From IDS-8 sp964491485 (lineage in GTDB: Bacteria; Pseudomonadota; Gammaproteobacteria; Steroidobacterales; Woeseiaceae), in contig CAZBGV010000032.1 in assembly GCA_964491485.1 (NCBI GenBank), positions 1 to 30,524 of the forward strand: DNA of 30,524 bases, in the 5' to 3' direction. Positions 12,950 to 22,373 of the stretch are shown here, in pieces. The notes under the pieces were generated by a model. The model was not told the origin of the DNA and ran no database searches. It saw nothing but the letters and a program-made list of their open reading frames with translations. The first letter of the stretch is position 1; each line of letters begins with the position of its first letter. The translations under genes were made by a program, and so were the position numbers.

Positions 12950-14039
12950 CGTGCTCACGCTGCGCGCGCGGATCGCCTTCCCCGGCTTCGATCTCGACGT
13001 CGCGGAAGAGCTGCACCTCGGCGGCGTCACCGCCGTCTTCGGGCCGAGCGGCAGCGGCAAGTCCACGCTGCTGCGGCTGATCGCGGGCTTCGAGCGGCCG
13101 GGCGCGGGGCTCATCGCCCTGGGCGGAACGACGTGGTTCGACGATCGCCGCGGCATCGACGTCCCCGCCCACGAGCGCCCCGTCGGCTACATGTTCCAGG
13201 ACGGCCGGCTGTTCCCGCACCTCTCGGTGCGCGGCAACCTCGAGTACGCCGATCGCCGCAGCCGCGCGCGGCGGGCGCGCTACACGCTGTCCGATACCGT
13301 CGAAGTCTTCGGGCTCGGCGAGCTGTTGCAGCGCCGCGTGGGCACGCTGTCCGGAGGCGAGCGGCAGCGGGTGGCGCTCGCGCGCACGCTGTTGACCCGC
13401 CCCGACCTGCTGCTGCTCGACGAGCCGCTCGCAGGACTCGACCGCGCCCGCAAGCACGAGATACTGCCCTACCTCGAGCAACTGCAGCGGCATTTCGGCA
13501 CGCACGTCGTGTACGTCAGCCATGATCTCGACGAGGTCGGCCGCCTCGCCGAGCACGTCATCGTGCTTGCGCGCGGCCGCGCGCGTGCCCGCGGGCCGGC
13601 GGCGGAAGTGATCGGCTCCCTGGATCCGGGACCGGCGACCGGCGACTTCGAGGTGAGCTCGCTCTTGCACGGCGTCGTCGCCGGGCACGACCTGCGCCTG
13701 CACCTCACGCGCATCGACGTCGGGGGAGACACGGTCACCGTGCCCGCCGACCTGCGGCTGCGGCCGGGCGAAACCGCGCGGCTGCGGGTCCTCGCGCGCG
13801 ACGTCGCGCTCGCGACCCGCCGGCCCGACGGCATCAGCATCCGCAATGTCCTGCCAGGCACGGTCGCCGCGGTCGCGTGCGACGACGCGTCCGCGCATGC
13901 CGACGTGACGGTCGAGCTCCGTTCCGGCAGGCTGCGTGCCACGCTGACGCGCGCGGCGGTCGAAGCCCTCGAGCTCACGACGGGCAAGCCGGTGTTCGCA
14001 CTCGTGAAAAGCATGAGCTTCGAGGACCGCTTGCGGTAG
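12939..14039 (+). CDS. modC: Molybdate ABC transporter, ATP-binding protein
   Basis: This 366-residue ATPase energises molybdate import. It has Walker A GPSGSGKST (35-43), Q-loop YMFQDGRLFPHLSV, signature LSGGERQR (about 135), Walker B LLLLDEPLAGLD and the H-loop VYVSHDLDE. The C-terminal 80 residues (from about 285, ISIRNVLPGTVAA to the end) form the Mop/TOBE domain that binds molybdate and gives feedback inhibition in the family. It overlaps modB by 11 bp, so the two are translationally coupled. The stop is 38 bp from the end of the convergent sulfotransferase gene. That space contains a small ACCGCGGT palindrome but no U-tract terminator. Confidence 0.96.
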   Translation: MSADVLTLRARIAFPGFDLDVAEELHLGGVTAVFGPSGSGKSTLLRLIAGFERPGAGLIALGGTTWFDDRRGIDVPAHERPVGYMFQDGRLFPHLSVRGNLEYADRRSRARRARYTLSDTVEVFGLGELLQRRVGTLSGGERQRVALARTLLTRPDLLLLDEPLAGLDRARKHEILPYLEQLQRHFGTHVVYVSHDLDEVGRLAEHVIVLARGRARARGPAAEVIGSLDPGPATGDFEVSSLLHGVVAGHDLRLHLTRIDVGGDTVTVPADLRLRPGETARLRVLARDVALATRRPDGISIRNVLPGTVAAVACDDASAHADVTVELRSGRLRATLTRAAVEALELTTGKPVFALVKSMSFEDRLR

Positions 14040-14077
14040 CCGACCGCTGCCCGGCGCACGGAGACCGCGGTTCGGGC

Positions 14078-16072
14078 TCAGGGCACTGCCGGATAGCCGG
14101 AAACGAGATCTCCGAGTGCGTGCTCGAGGGGAGCGAGCCAGGGCTCGTAATGCCGCCAGTGTTCCAGGCCCTCGCGATAGATCGGCTGGCGCACCTGCTC
14201 GGAGCTGGGGGTGCGGACGGAGCGCTCGGTGCGGTGGAAGTCGAGGCAGCCCTCTTCGAAGGGAAGCTCGAGAAAATCGAGGATACGGCGTACCTGCCCT
14301 GCGAGATCGGCGACCACGTGCTCGTAGTGCACGCGCAGCACCTTGCCCGGCAGCACGCGGTCCCAGTGCTCCATCAGGGCAGCGTAGCTCCGGTAATAGC
14401 GCGCGATCTCCCTGAGATCGTAAGTGAACTCCTGGCCCTCGGCGAACAGCTGCTTGTAATTGCTGAAGCCGCAGGCCATCGGATGCCGGCGCGCGTCGAT
14501 GATCTTCGCATTCGGCAGCATCAGCTGGATGAGGCCGACGTGCAGGAAGTTGTTCGGCATCTTGTCGATGAAGCGTGGCGCGCCCGATCTGTGGAAACGC
14601 GTGTCCTCGATGTACGCCTCGCCCATTTTCGCGAGCTGCTCCGCCGACAGCTCCGCGAGCACAGCGGGATAGCGGGCCTCTTCGGACAGCTTGCGCCGCC
14701 CGTTCAACCGGTGCGCCAGTGCCAGCACGTTCGGCAGCTCCATCGTGCCGTCGACCTGCGAATGCGAAGCGAGGATCTGCTCGAGCAGCGTCGAACCGGA
14801 ACGCGGCAGCCCGACGATGAAGATCGGATCCGGGTGCGGCGCGCCCGCGCCCGCGTGACGCTCGAACAGGCCGGCCGTGCACACCTCGACCTGTCGCCGC
14901 ATCGCGGCCTCGGCACGTTCCGGGTCGTAGCGCAGGCCCTCGCGGCGCAGTTGGTTGCCCTGGGCATAGCGCGCGAATGAGCGCGAGTATTCCCCGCGGT
15001 CCTCGAACGCCTTGCCGAGCGCGAAGCTCAGGTGCCAGCGATCTGCCGGCGCGGTGGCCGGATCGTCGGCATGACGTTCCATTTGCGCAATCTCCGCGTC
15101 CCTGAAGCGATAGGTCTTCAGGTTCGCGAGGCTCCAGAACGCGTCGCCGAAATCGGGCCGGACGCGATACGCGTTGCGGTAGGCCACGATCGCTTCTTCC
15201 ACCCGGCCTACCGTCTTCAGCACGTGCCCGCGCGCGAGGTGCGGCTGCTCGAGTGCGGCATGCGCGGTGACCACCCGGTCGTATATGGCGATCGCTTCGT
15301 CGAAATCGCCGACGGCGACGCACTCGTTCGCGTACGCGAGCTCGAACGCGGGATTGCCGGGGAAGCGGTCGCGCAGCACCGCGGCCTGCTCGCGCGCTTT
15401 CCTGAACTTCTGCCGTTTGTGCAGCACCTCGACGTAATCGCGGCGCGCGAGCCAGTTTTCCGGCTCGAAGGCGACCGCGCTTTCGAGCAGGAACTCGGCA
15501 TCGTCATAGATGAAGAGCTTGATGCCGATGCGCGCGAGCAGCCGCATCGCCTCCACGTGCTTGGGGTTGCCGCGCAGGAAATCCCGGCACAGGGTTTCGG
15601 CCTGGAACAGCTTGCCTTCGTGGATCAGGCCGGAGACGGTGACGAGCTCCGGGGGCAGCGCGGCGAGGCGGCGATGCTCGGCTTCGGCGACCGCCGCGGC
15701 TTCGCGGTCGCCGCGGCGCTGCTCGAGGCCGGCGAGCTCGCGCCAGGAGGCGACGAGCGCCCGGTTCAGCTCGACGGCGCGCCGATAGGCGGCGCAGGCG
15801 CGGGTCACGTCGCCGCGCGCCCGATGCAGGTGGCCGGCTTCCTGCCAGGCGCGCGCGTAGCGGGGTTCCAGTGCCGTCAGCCGTCCGAGGGTCGCGAGCG
15901 CGTCTTCCGTCCGGCCGAGGTAGCGCTCGGCGACCGCCTGCACGTACAGCGGCTCGGGGTCGTCGGGATTCGCCGCGGCCTCCGCGCGGGCCGCGGCGAC
16001 GGCTTCCTCGAGACGGCCGGCTTCGAGGAGTTGCCGGGCGTCTCGCGTTTGTTCCGGGCCGGTCGCCCGCAT
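14078..16072 (-). CDS. TPR-repeat sulfotransferase
   Basis: This 664-residue protein has an N-terminal half of tetratricopeptide repeats (about residues 7-340) followed by a PAPS-dependent sulfotransferase domain (about 405-640). The 5'-phosphosulfate loop is IFIVGLPRSGSTLLEQIL (P-loop at 421-430) and the 3'-phosphate-binding element is IDARRHPMACGFSNYKQLF. The family transfers sulfate from PAPS to an acceptor, in bacteria often unknown. The start codon is the ATG inside a REP element, where AGGAG lies 6 nt upstream. An in-frame TAG 12 nt before the ATG, also part of the repeat, rules out any longer protein. It lies 41 bp downstream of the TonB-dependent receptor on the same strand, a pairing often seen in proteobacteria. 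No signal peptide is visible. Confidence 0.92.
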   Translation of the reverse strand: MRATGPEQTRDARQLLEAGRLEEAVAAARAEAAANPDDPEPLYVQAVAERYLGRTEDALATLGRLTALEPRYARAWQEAGHLHRARGDVTRACAAYRRAVELNRALVASWRELAGLEQRRGDREAAAVAEAEHRRLAALPPELVTVSGLIHEGKLFQAETLCRDFLRGNPKHVEAMRLLARIGIKLFIYDDAEFLLESAVAFEPENWLARRDYVEVLHKRQKFRKAREQAAVLRDRFPGNPAFELAYANECVAVGDFDEAIAIYDRVVTAHAALEQPHLARGHVLKTVGRVEEAIVAYRNAYRVRPDFGDAFWSLANLKTYRFRDAEIAQMERHADDPATAPADRWHLSFALGKAFEDRGEYSRSFARYAQGNQLRREGLRYDPERAEAAMRRQVEVCTAGLFERHAGAGAPHPDPIFIVGLPRSGSTLLEQILASHSQVDGTMELPNVLALAHRLNGRRKLSEEARYPAVLAELSAEQLAKMGEAYIEDTRFHRSGAPRFIDKMPNNFLHVGLIQLMLPNAKIIDARRHPMACGFSNYKQLFAEGQEFTYDLREIARYYRSYAALMEHWDRVLPGKVLRVHYEHVVADLAGQVRRILDFLELPFEEGCLDFHRTERSVRTPSSEQVRQPIYREGLEHWRHYEPWLAPLEHALGDLVSGYPAVP

Positions 16073-16086
16073 GGCGGGCTCCTACG
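16061..16086 (-). repeat. REP-like element supplying the sulfotransferase start
   Basis: This is a full copy of the dispersed palindrome. On the minus strand it reads TAG GAG CCC GCC ATG in the frame of the sulfotransferase gene, giving an upstream stop, a ribosome binding site and the start codon within 15 nt. Confidence 0.85.
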
Positions 16087-16113
16087 GGCGCAGTTGCGGC
16101 GCCGCGCGTTGTC

Positions 16114-18483
16114 TCATTCGAAATCCCAGGACAGGCGCACGCCCAACGTGCGCGGCCGGTTCGTGGTGATGCGCAGGTCGGTGTCCAGCGAATTGATGAA
16201 GAGCTCCGCGCGCTCGTCGGTCAGGTTCTCGGCGAAGAGCTCGACCGTGAGGTTGTCCTTCTGCACGCCGAGCGCGCCGTCGAGCGTGGCATACGAGTCC
16301 TGCAGGTAGCGGTTGTCGAGCACGATCGAGCTGTACTGCTCGTCCGTGAACGCGTAGACGAGCTGCGCGTACGGGTCGTATTCGCCCATCATCCACTGGT
16401 AACGGCCGCGGACGTTGAACTGGATCTTGGGCGCGAGCGCGAGCTCGGAACCTTCGCCCGCCAGGTCGCTGACGCTCGGCGGCACCCGCACCATTTCCGT
16501 GTCGTTCCAGGACCACGCGCCGGACAGCGTGAAATTGTCCGTGGCGGCCCACACGAAGTCGCCCTCGAAGCCGGTGATCTCCGCATCGGCGGCATTGGTC
16601 GTGAAAGTCAGCACGGAGATGTTGAAGTCGGTGATACCGACCTGCAGGCCGTCCCAGTAGATCCGGTAAATGGACCCGTTCAGGCGCAGCGCGCCGTCGA
16701 ACAGCGTCGTCTTCCAGCCGAGCTCGTAGTTCGTGACCTCGTCGCTGGCGTACGTCTTCGGCACCTCCGGGTTCGGCACGCGGTTGAAACCGCCGGGGCG
16801 GAAACCTTCGGCGTAGGTGAAAAAGAACAGCGCATCGTCCGACAGGTTGTAGCTGATGCTCCCCTTGAGGATGACGTCGTCCTGTTTCAGCGGCAGGTCG
16901 TCGGCGAAGATCTCGTCGAAATTGCGGCCGTTGTCGGTGTCCACGTCGCCGAGGGTCGCGAAATTGGACGATCCGACGAGCGCCGTTTCCATATCGTAAT
17001 AGCGGGCACCGAGCGTCGCCGACCATTGGTCGGTGAAGTTGTACGTCACTTCCCCGAACACCGCGAACTGCTCGTTCGTCCAGATCGCATCGTTCATGAA
17101 CGTGATGCCGGGCAGCCGGGGATTCGAGTTGAAGTGCGTGGCCGTGGAGATCGGCACGTTGCGGGCGAAGAACCCGGTCGAGCCCGCGACGTAGAAGTTC
17201 GTGTCCACGCCGGTCTCGATGTCGTCGTAATAGATACCGGCGACGAAATTCAGCTTCTCGTCGTCGGAACGCGAGATGCGCAGCTCGTGCGTCGTGCGGT
17301 CGTTCTCGATGAAGGCGATCACGCCCTGGGTCGGATCGCCGCACAGGGTGTAGGTCGGCTGGCAGATGTAGTAGTAGCCGTACGTGCCGACCTCGGTGTA
17401 GCCGCTGTAGTCCATCGTGTTGAAGACTTCGCGGTCGAGGTAGGAACCGGCATAGATGAGATCCAGCCCGGCGAGCCGGCCCTCTACGGTGACGGAGAAC
17501 TGCTGGAACTCGTCCTCGAGCTGGTCGGGGAAGAAGCGCTGTACCTGCAGGTCGCCGACGACCCGGCTGCCCGACTGCGGATCGCCGAGCTCGGCGATGC
17601 GCTCGGGCGAATGGTCGAACACGCCGTCCGCGTCGAGCTTCTGGCGCATGTAGGTGCCGGTGACTTCCCAGTCGTCATTGATCGCGTAGCGCGCGCTGAG
17701 GCGGCCGCCGCGATAAACGGTGTCGTTGAAATCCTCCTCGACCAGCGGCAGGTTGTTGATCACCGTCGACTCGGCCCCGGCCGGGAAGCCGGCGTCCTCC
17801 GCCGTATAGGCGTTCTCGCCGAACACGTTGTCGATGTAGCCGCCTTCGAACGCGTTGTAGAACACGGCGCGCAGCGCGAGCTTGTCCTCGATGAGCGGCA
17901 GGTTGATGTAACCCTCCACGCTGTTGCTCATCTCGCCCTTGTAGGTGTCGGACACGCTGGCGTCGACACCCGCCTGGAATTCGCTGTACACCGGCTTGTT
18001 CGTGATGAGGCGGATCGTGCCGGCCTGCGAGCTCGCGCCGAACAGCGTGCCCTGCGGTCCGGGGAGCACCTCGACGCGCGCGATGTCGGCGGCGTACAGA
18101 TCGAGGTTGCGCCCGCCGGAGCTGACCGGCTGCTCGTCGAGGTAGAGGGCGACGTTCGGCACCGGCGCGCCGATCTCGATCGAGGTCTGGTCCGACGAGT
18201 CGGTGGCCATGCCGCGGATGAAGATGGACGACTGTCCCGGGCCCCGGCCGGCGGCATTGACGTTCGGCAGGTAGCGCACGTAGTCGTCGAAATTCGCGAC
18301 GTTCAGGTCTTCGAGCTGGCCGCCATCGAGCGCCTGTACGGCGATGGCGACGTCCTGCAGGTTCTGTTCCCGCTTGGTCGCGGTCACCACGATCTCGTCG
18401 AGCTCCGCGGCAGCCACGATACCGGCCGTGCCGGTCGACAGCGCCACGATGACTGCCTGGGACAATGCCTTCCTGCGAAACAT
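16114..18483 (-). CDS. TonB-dependent outer membrane receptor
   Basis: This 789-residue receptor has a signal peptide (KALSQAVIVALSTGTAGIVAAA, cleaved before ELDE), a TonB box-like ELDEIVVTATKREQ, and a plug domain with IFIRGMATD and RVEVLPGPQGTLFGASSQAGTI. A 22-strand-type barrel with many aromatic, alternating segments extends to RLSWDFE. The last residue is Glu after Phe, slightly unlike the usual terminal aromatic. Such receptors import siderophores, carbohydrates, vitamins or other large substrates using TonB-ExbBD energy. The substrate cannot be assigned; the neighbouring TPR-sulfotransferase is not decisive. GGGGAG lies about 8 nt before the ATG. A -10-like TATACT on the minus strand at 18561-18566 may be part of the promoter. 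The 257-bp region to the divergent gene carries no other gene. Confidence 0.95.
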   Translation of the reverse strand: MFRRKALSQAVIVALSTGTAGIVAAAELDEIVVTATKREQNLQDVAIAVQALDGGQLEDLNVANFDDYVRYLPNVNAAGRGPGQSSIFIRGMATDSSDQTSIEIGAPVPNVALYLDEQPVSSGGRNLDLYAADIARVEVLPGPQGTLFGASSQAGTIRLITNKPVYSEFQAGVDASVSDTYKGEMSNSVEGYINLPLIEDKLALRAVFYNAFEGGYIDNVFGENAYTAEDAGFPAGAESTVINNLPLVEEDFNDTVYRGGRLSARYAINDDWEVTGTYMRQKLDADGVFDHSPERIAELGDPQSGSRVVGDLQVQRFFPDQLEDEFQQFSVTVEGRLAGLDLIYAGSYLDREVFNTMDYSGYTEVGTYGYYYICQPTYTLCGDPTQGVIAFIENDRTTHELRISRSDDEKLNFVAGIYYDDIETGVDTNFYVAGSTGFFARNVPISTATHFNSNPRLPGITFMNDAIWTNEQFAVFGEVTYNFTDQWSATLGARYYDMETALVGSSNFATLGDVDTDNGRNFDEIFADDLPLKQDDVILKGSISYNLSDDALFFFTYAEGFRPGGFNRVPNPEVPKTYASDEVTNYELGWKTTLFDGALRLNGSIYRIYWDGLQVGITDFNISVLTFTTNAADAEITGFEGDFVWAATDNFTLSGAWSWNDTEMVRVPPSVSDLAGEGSELALAPKIQFNVRGRYQWMMGEYDPYAQLVYAFTDEQYSSIVLDNRYLQDSYATLDGALGVQKDNLTVELFAENLTDERAELFINSLDTDLRITTNRPRTLGVRLSWDFE

Positions 18484-18740
18484 TCAAATTCTCCCCGCCT
18501 GGGACCGGGAGGCCGCCGGGGGACGCCCCCCGAGGCGGGCCGGTCTTGTAGTTGCCTTCGAGTATAAAGCAAGGCCGTGCAGCGGGCTCCTGGTCCGCAG
18601 GGCGGGCGCCTCGCCGCCCCCACCCCCGTCTCCTATACTGGACCTGACACGGCATGCGAAAAGGCTCGTAGCGGCGGACCGACAACGAAACAGCAGTCCC
18701 TGGGGCGCACGGCCTTGTGCGAAGGTGTGGAGAAGAACGA

Positions 18741-21700
18741 ATGTCGCACGACTGCGCGGCCCCGCCCGTGGCCTGTCCCCCCGCACTGCCGAACGGCACG
18801 CTCTTCACCGCACTCGTGCTGGTGCTTCTCGGCACACCGGTGGCTGCCCTCGGGCAGGCCGAGGTGTCCGTGTTCGCGACCGACGACACCGCGAGCGAAA
18901 CGCCTCCCGACGACGGCGAATTCGTCGTCCGCCGCACGGGCGGGGACGAGGACGGCCCGCTCCGGATCAGCTATGAGGTCGGCGGCACCGCCACCCCGGG
19001 CGCCGACTACGAGCCGCTGCCCCGCTCCCTGAACCTGGGCGACGGCCAGGCCGAGATGGCGATCCCGGTGCGCGTGACGGGCGACGACGGCGTCGTCGAG
19101 GGAGACGAAACCGTCACCATCACGCTGCTCGCGGACGACGGCGACGAGGGGCCGGGCGGCGGTTCGGGAAACGGCGGCGTCGTCATCGGGGAGGCCACCG
19201 CCACCATCACCATCCGCGACAGCGAATACCAGGTCACCGCCGCGCCGGCCGGCGACGCCGCCGAGGACGGGCCGGCGGACGGCGAGATCACGATCTCGCT
19301 CGGCACGCCCAACGCATCGGGTGCGCCGCTCGCGGTCCGCTACGACGTCGGCGGCAGCGCGACGCCTTCTCTCGACTACGTCGCGCTCCCCGGCGTCGCC
19401 TCGATAGAGCCCGGAGAAAGCTCGACGTCGGTCGTCGTCACCCCGCTCGATGACGACATCGTGGAAGGCGCAGAATCGGTCGAGCTTACCCTCACCGGCA
19501 CCGACAACCCGCAGGTCGGCATCGGCAGCCCGGCAAACGCGAGCATCACGATCGCCGACGATGACGAAGACAGCGGCGATGACGGAGACGGCGACGATGA
19601 CGGTGGTGACGACGAAGACGCCGAGGTACGGGTCTCGATCGTCGCATCGGACGATACCGCCTCGGAAACGGGACGCGATGACGGCGAATTCACGGTGCAG
19701 CGCGTCGGCGGGGATCCGGAACGGGAAGTCACGGTGAATTACGCGGTCGGCGGCAGCGCCACCCCCGACGACGACTACGGGCGGCTTTCCGGGAGCGTCA
19801 GGCTGAGGAAGAACCGGACGGAGGAGGTCATCCGCGTCCGCGCGCGCGATGACGCGGCGTTCGAAGGCGACGAGACGGTCACGCTGACGCTCGCCGGATC
19901 CGCGGGCGAGGTGATCGTGGTCGACGGCACGGCAACCGTGAGCATTCGCGACGGCGCGCACGCGGTCAGCACGACTGCGGCCGGGAACGCCGCGGAGCCC
20001 GCGCAGGCGGGCCGGATCACGGTATCGCTCGACGGCACCAACGCCTCGGGCCGGCCGCTCACCGTGGAGTACTCGGTGGGCGGCAGCGCCACCCCGGGCT
20101 TGGACTATGCGGCCCTGTCGGGCAGCGCGACGATCGAGCCCGGCGCGAGCTCCGCTGCCATCGCCGTCACCCCGCTGGACGATGCGGAGGACGAGGCGGA
20201 CGAAACCGTCGTCGTCACGCTCACCGCTACCGGGGAACCGGCGGTCGCGATCGGCTCCCCGGCGTCGGCAAGTGTGTCCATCGGCGATGACGACGAGCCG
20301 GCGGGCGGCGGCGGCGATGACGGGGGTGATGACGGGGACGGAGGGGGCGACGGGGGCAACGGCGGGGGCGACGGGGGCGACGGGGGCACCGGCGGCGGGC
20401 CCGCCGGCAGCGCGGATCCCGACGGTGACGGCCTGACGAACGACGACGAGGAGGCGCTCGGCACCGATCCCGCGCTCGCGGACACCGACGGCGACGGCGT
20501 GAACGACGGCGACGAGGCCGCCGCCGGCAGCGATCCGCTGGAGGCGCTGTCGTTCGCGGACGGCGACGGCGACCTCGTGCCCGACGCGGTAGAAGCCGCG
20601 GACGGCACCCGTCCCGACGACCCGGCGAGCTTCGCCGACGGCGACCGCGGCGGCACGGCCGACCATCTCGAAACCGTGCTGTTCGCGGCCTTCGGGCTGC
20701 CGGCGACGAGCGCCGCGGATCCGCGCGACGACGCGCGCGATTTCGACGGGGACGGCCTGCCGGATCGCCTCGAGCTCAGCATCGGCAGCGATGCGCTGTC
20801 GGCCGACGCGCCGACCCCGGGCGGCGCCTCCGACGACGACGGCGACGGCGTGAGCAACGCGCTGGAGGCGCGGCTCGCCACGCTGCACATCGCGGACGTC
20901 GATCGCGCGAGCGACCGCGACCGCGACGGCTACCCGGACGCGGCCGAGATCACTTTGGGGCTCGATCCGCTCACCGCCGCCGCGCCGGACGCGGACAGCG
21001 ACGGCGTGCCGGACGTGATCGAGGCGCTGGCCGGTGTCGATGCCGACGGCGCGACGGATTCCGACGGCGACGGCGTGCCGGATGCGCGCGAGATCGCGCA
21101 GGGCGCCGACCCGCTGGATGCGAGCTCGCCGGTCGCGAACGGCGCGGCCGACGATGACGACGACGGCATCAGCAACGCGATCGAGAACGTTCTCGGCTTG
21201 CTCGGCGTGGCGGAAGACGCGGCCGCGGACGGCGATGCCGACGGCGACGGGATCGCCGACGCCGACGAGATCCGCCGCGGCACCGATCCGCGGCACGACG
21301 AGCAGCCGGCGCTGTGGATCGAGCTGGCACAGGGACAAACCGGCGGGGTGAATGCACTCGTCGCCGGGGGCGGCGACGCCGTCGCCCGCGCACGGGTCGG
21401 CGGCAGCCAGACCGGGGCGTTCACCTGGGACTGGAGCGGCTCCAGCGATGCCGTGCTCGCCGTCGCCTCCGGCCCGCAGGACGCAAGCGCGCTCGCGTTC
21501 TCACCGGAAACGCTGCCGCCCGGTCCGTACACGCTGGCCGTGAAAGTGCGGCGCACAGTGGGCGACTACACGTCGCCGGAATCGTCCGTCGAGTTCCCGT
21601 TCGTCGTGCTGGAGAGCGGCACGAACGCGGCGATCGCCGACGGCGACGGCGACGGTGTGCCCGATGCCGCGGACGGCGCCGAGGGTCGCGCGGGCCTCGC

Positions 21701-22373
21701 ACACGAGCTCGAAGCCGGCTCGGGCGGCCGCATGCAGGCCGAGCCGGGTGCCAGGCTCCAGGTCGGCGCGACGGCGCGCACCGCGCGCACCGGCTCCGCG
21801 CGCGTGGCGCCGGACGACATCGCGGCGCACGGCGACGGCCGCGGTGAGGCGGAGGACAACGTCACGGACGACTTCTCGTACCCCGGCGGCATTTACGATT
21901 TCGAGATCGCGAACCTGCCGGAGGTCGGCGCGAGCGCGCGCGTCGTGATCCCGCTCGGAGTCGGCATCGGCGAGCTCGCCGAGTACCGCAAGCACCAGCC
22001 GGCGCGCGGCTGGGGCACGTTCGTCGAGAACGAGCGCAACGCGCTCGCCTCGGCGGCGGGCGGCGCGACGTGCCCGCCGCCCGGCGATGCGGCCTACACG
22101 CAGGGACTCACGCCCGGGGACCTGTGCGTGCAGCTCACCATCGAGGACGGCGGCCCGAACGACGGCGACGCGGAGCTCGGGCCGAACGGCCTAATCCGCG
22201 ATCCGGGCGGCGTCGGCGCGCCGGAGGGAACGGTGACGGTCGGCCAGGGCAGCGGCAGCGCCGGGCCGTGGTCGCTGCTCCTGCTCGCGCTCTTTGCCGG
22301 GATACCGGCCGGCTTGCGCTACCAGCGCCGCACGCGGCCCGTGTCGAGGTGCACGAAGTCGGATTCCGGGTAG
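18741..22373 (+). CDS. Surface/secreted Calx-beta and TSP3-repeat protein with C-terminal sorting-type tail
   Basis: This is a 1210-residue, strongly acidic protein. After an N-terminal hydrophobic signal (LFTALVLVLLGTPVAALG) come four Calx-beta-like modules (about 40-150, 155-270, 293-395 and 400-505), each with a 'VGGSATPGLDYAAL' type strand and an 'EGDETVTLTL' turn. An Asp/Gly-rich linker follows. About eleven thrombospondin type 3-like calcium motifs then fill roughly 560-860 (for example DTDGDGVNDGDEAAAGSDP). After an Ig-like stretch, residues about 1000-1175 resemble the 'choice-of-anchor U' domain, and the end has GSGSAGPWSLLLLALFAGIPAG followed by RYQRR. This is a GlyGly-CTERM-like sorting signal. 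A further 13 residues after the basic cluster are unusual. ATG 18741 has GGAGAAG upstream. It probably binds calcium at the cell surface; its partner is unknown. Confidence 0.85.
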   Translation: MSHDCAAPPVACPPALPNGTLFTALVLVLLGTPVAALGQAEVSVFATDDTASETPPDDGEFVVRRTGGDEDGPLRISYEVGGTATPGADYEPLPRSLNLGDGQAEMAIPVRVTGDDGVVEGDETVTITLLADDGDEGPGGGSGNGGVVIGEATATITIRDSEYQVTAAPAGDAAEDGPADGEITISLGTPNASGAPLAVRYDVGGSATPSLDYVALPGVASIEPGESSTSVVVTPLDDDIVEGAESVELTLTGTDNPQVGIGSPANASITIADDDEDSGDDGDGDDDGGDDEDAEVRVSIVASDDTASETGRDDGEFTVQRVGGDPEREVTVNYAVGGSATPDDDYGRLSGSVRLRKNRTEEVIRVRARDDAAFEGDETVTLTLAGSAGEVIVVDGTATVSIRDGAHAVSTTAAGNAAEPAQAGRITVSLDGTNASGRPLTVEYSVGGSATPGLDYAALSGSATIEPGASSAAIAVTPLDDAEDEADETVVVTLTATGEPAVAIGSPASASVSIGDDDEPAGGGGDDGGDDGDGGGDGGNGGGDGGDGGTGGGPAGSADPDGDGLTNDDEEALGTDPALADTDGDGVNDGDEAAAGSDPLEALSFADGDGDLVPDAVEAADGTRPDDPASFADGDRGGTADHLETVLFAAFGLPATSAADPRDDARDFDGDGLPDRLELSIGSDALSADAPTPGGASDDDGDGVSNALEARLATLHIADVDRASDRDRDGYPDAAEITLGLDPLTAAAPDADSDGVPDVIEALAGVDADGATDSDGDGVPDAREIAQGADPLDASSPVANGAADDDDDGISNAIENVLGLLGVAEDAAADGDADGDGIADADEIRRGTDPRHDEQPALWIELAQGQTGGVNALVAGGGDAVARARVGGSQTGAFTWDWSGSSDAVLAVASGPQDASALAFSPETLPPGPYTLAVKVRRTVGDYTSPESSVEFPFVVLESGTNAAIADGDGDGVPDAADGAEGRAGLAHELEAGSGGRMQAEPGARLQVGATARTARTGSARVAPDDIAAHGDGRGEAEDNVTDDFSYPGGIYDFEIANLPEVGASARVVIPLGVGIGELAEYRKHQPARGWGTFVENERNALASAAGGATCPPPGDAAYTQGLTPGDLCVQLTIEDGGPNDGDAELGPNGLIRDPGGVGAPEGTVTVGQGSGSAGPWSLLLLALFAGIPAGLRYQRRTRPVSRCTKSDSG
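20300..20400 (+). repeat. Low-complexity Gly/Asp-coding tract
   Basis: Imperfect repeats of GGCGACGGGG-type units encode an Asp/Gly linker between the Calx-beta modules and the TSP3 region of the surface protein. The tract is prone to slippage in replication and to misassembly, so the linker length may vary between strains. Confidence 0.6.

Noticed and set aside
14040..14077. Possible terminator between the convergent modC and sulfotransferase genes
   Set aside because: Only an 8-bp ACCGCGGT palindrome is present, with no stable stem or T-run.
12582..15323. 913-codon minus-strand open frame across modBC and the sulfotransferase
   Set aside because: It crosses gene boundaries in the wrong frame and has no domain continuity.
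15871..18567. 898-codon plus-strand open frame opposite the TonB-dependent receptor
   Set aside because: It is an antisense shadow of the receptor; the composition is Val/Arg/His-rich without recognisable domains.
18633..21338. 901-codon minus-strand open frame opposite the Calx-beta protein
   Set aside because: It mirrors the Asp/Gly-rich codons of the surface protein as Val/Ala/Arg repeats, so it is an artefact of composition.
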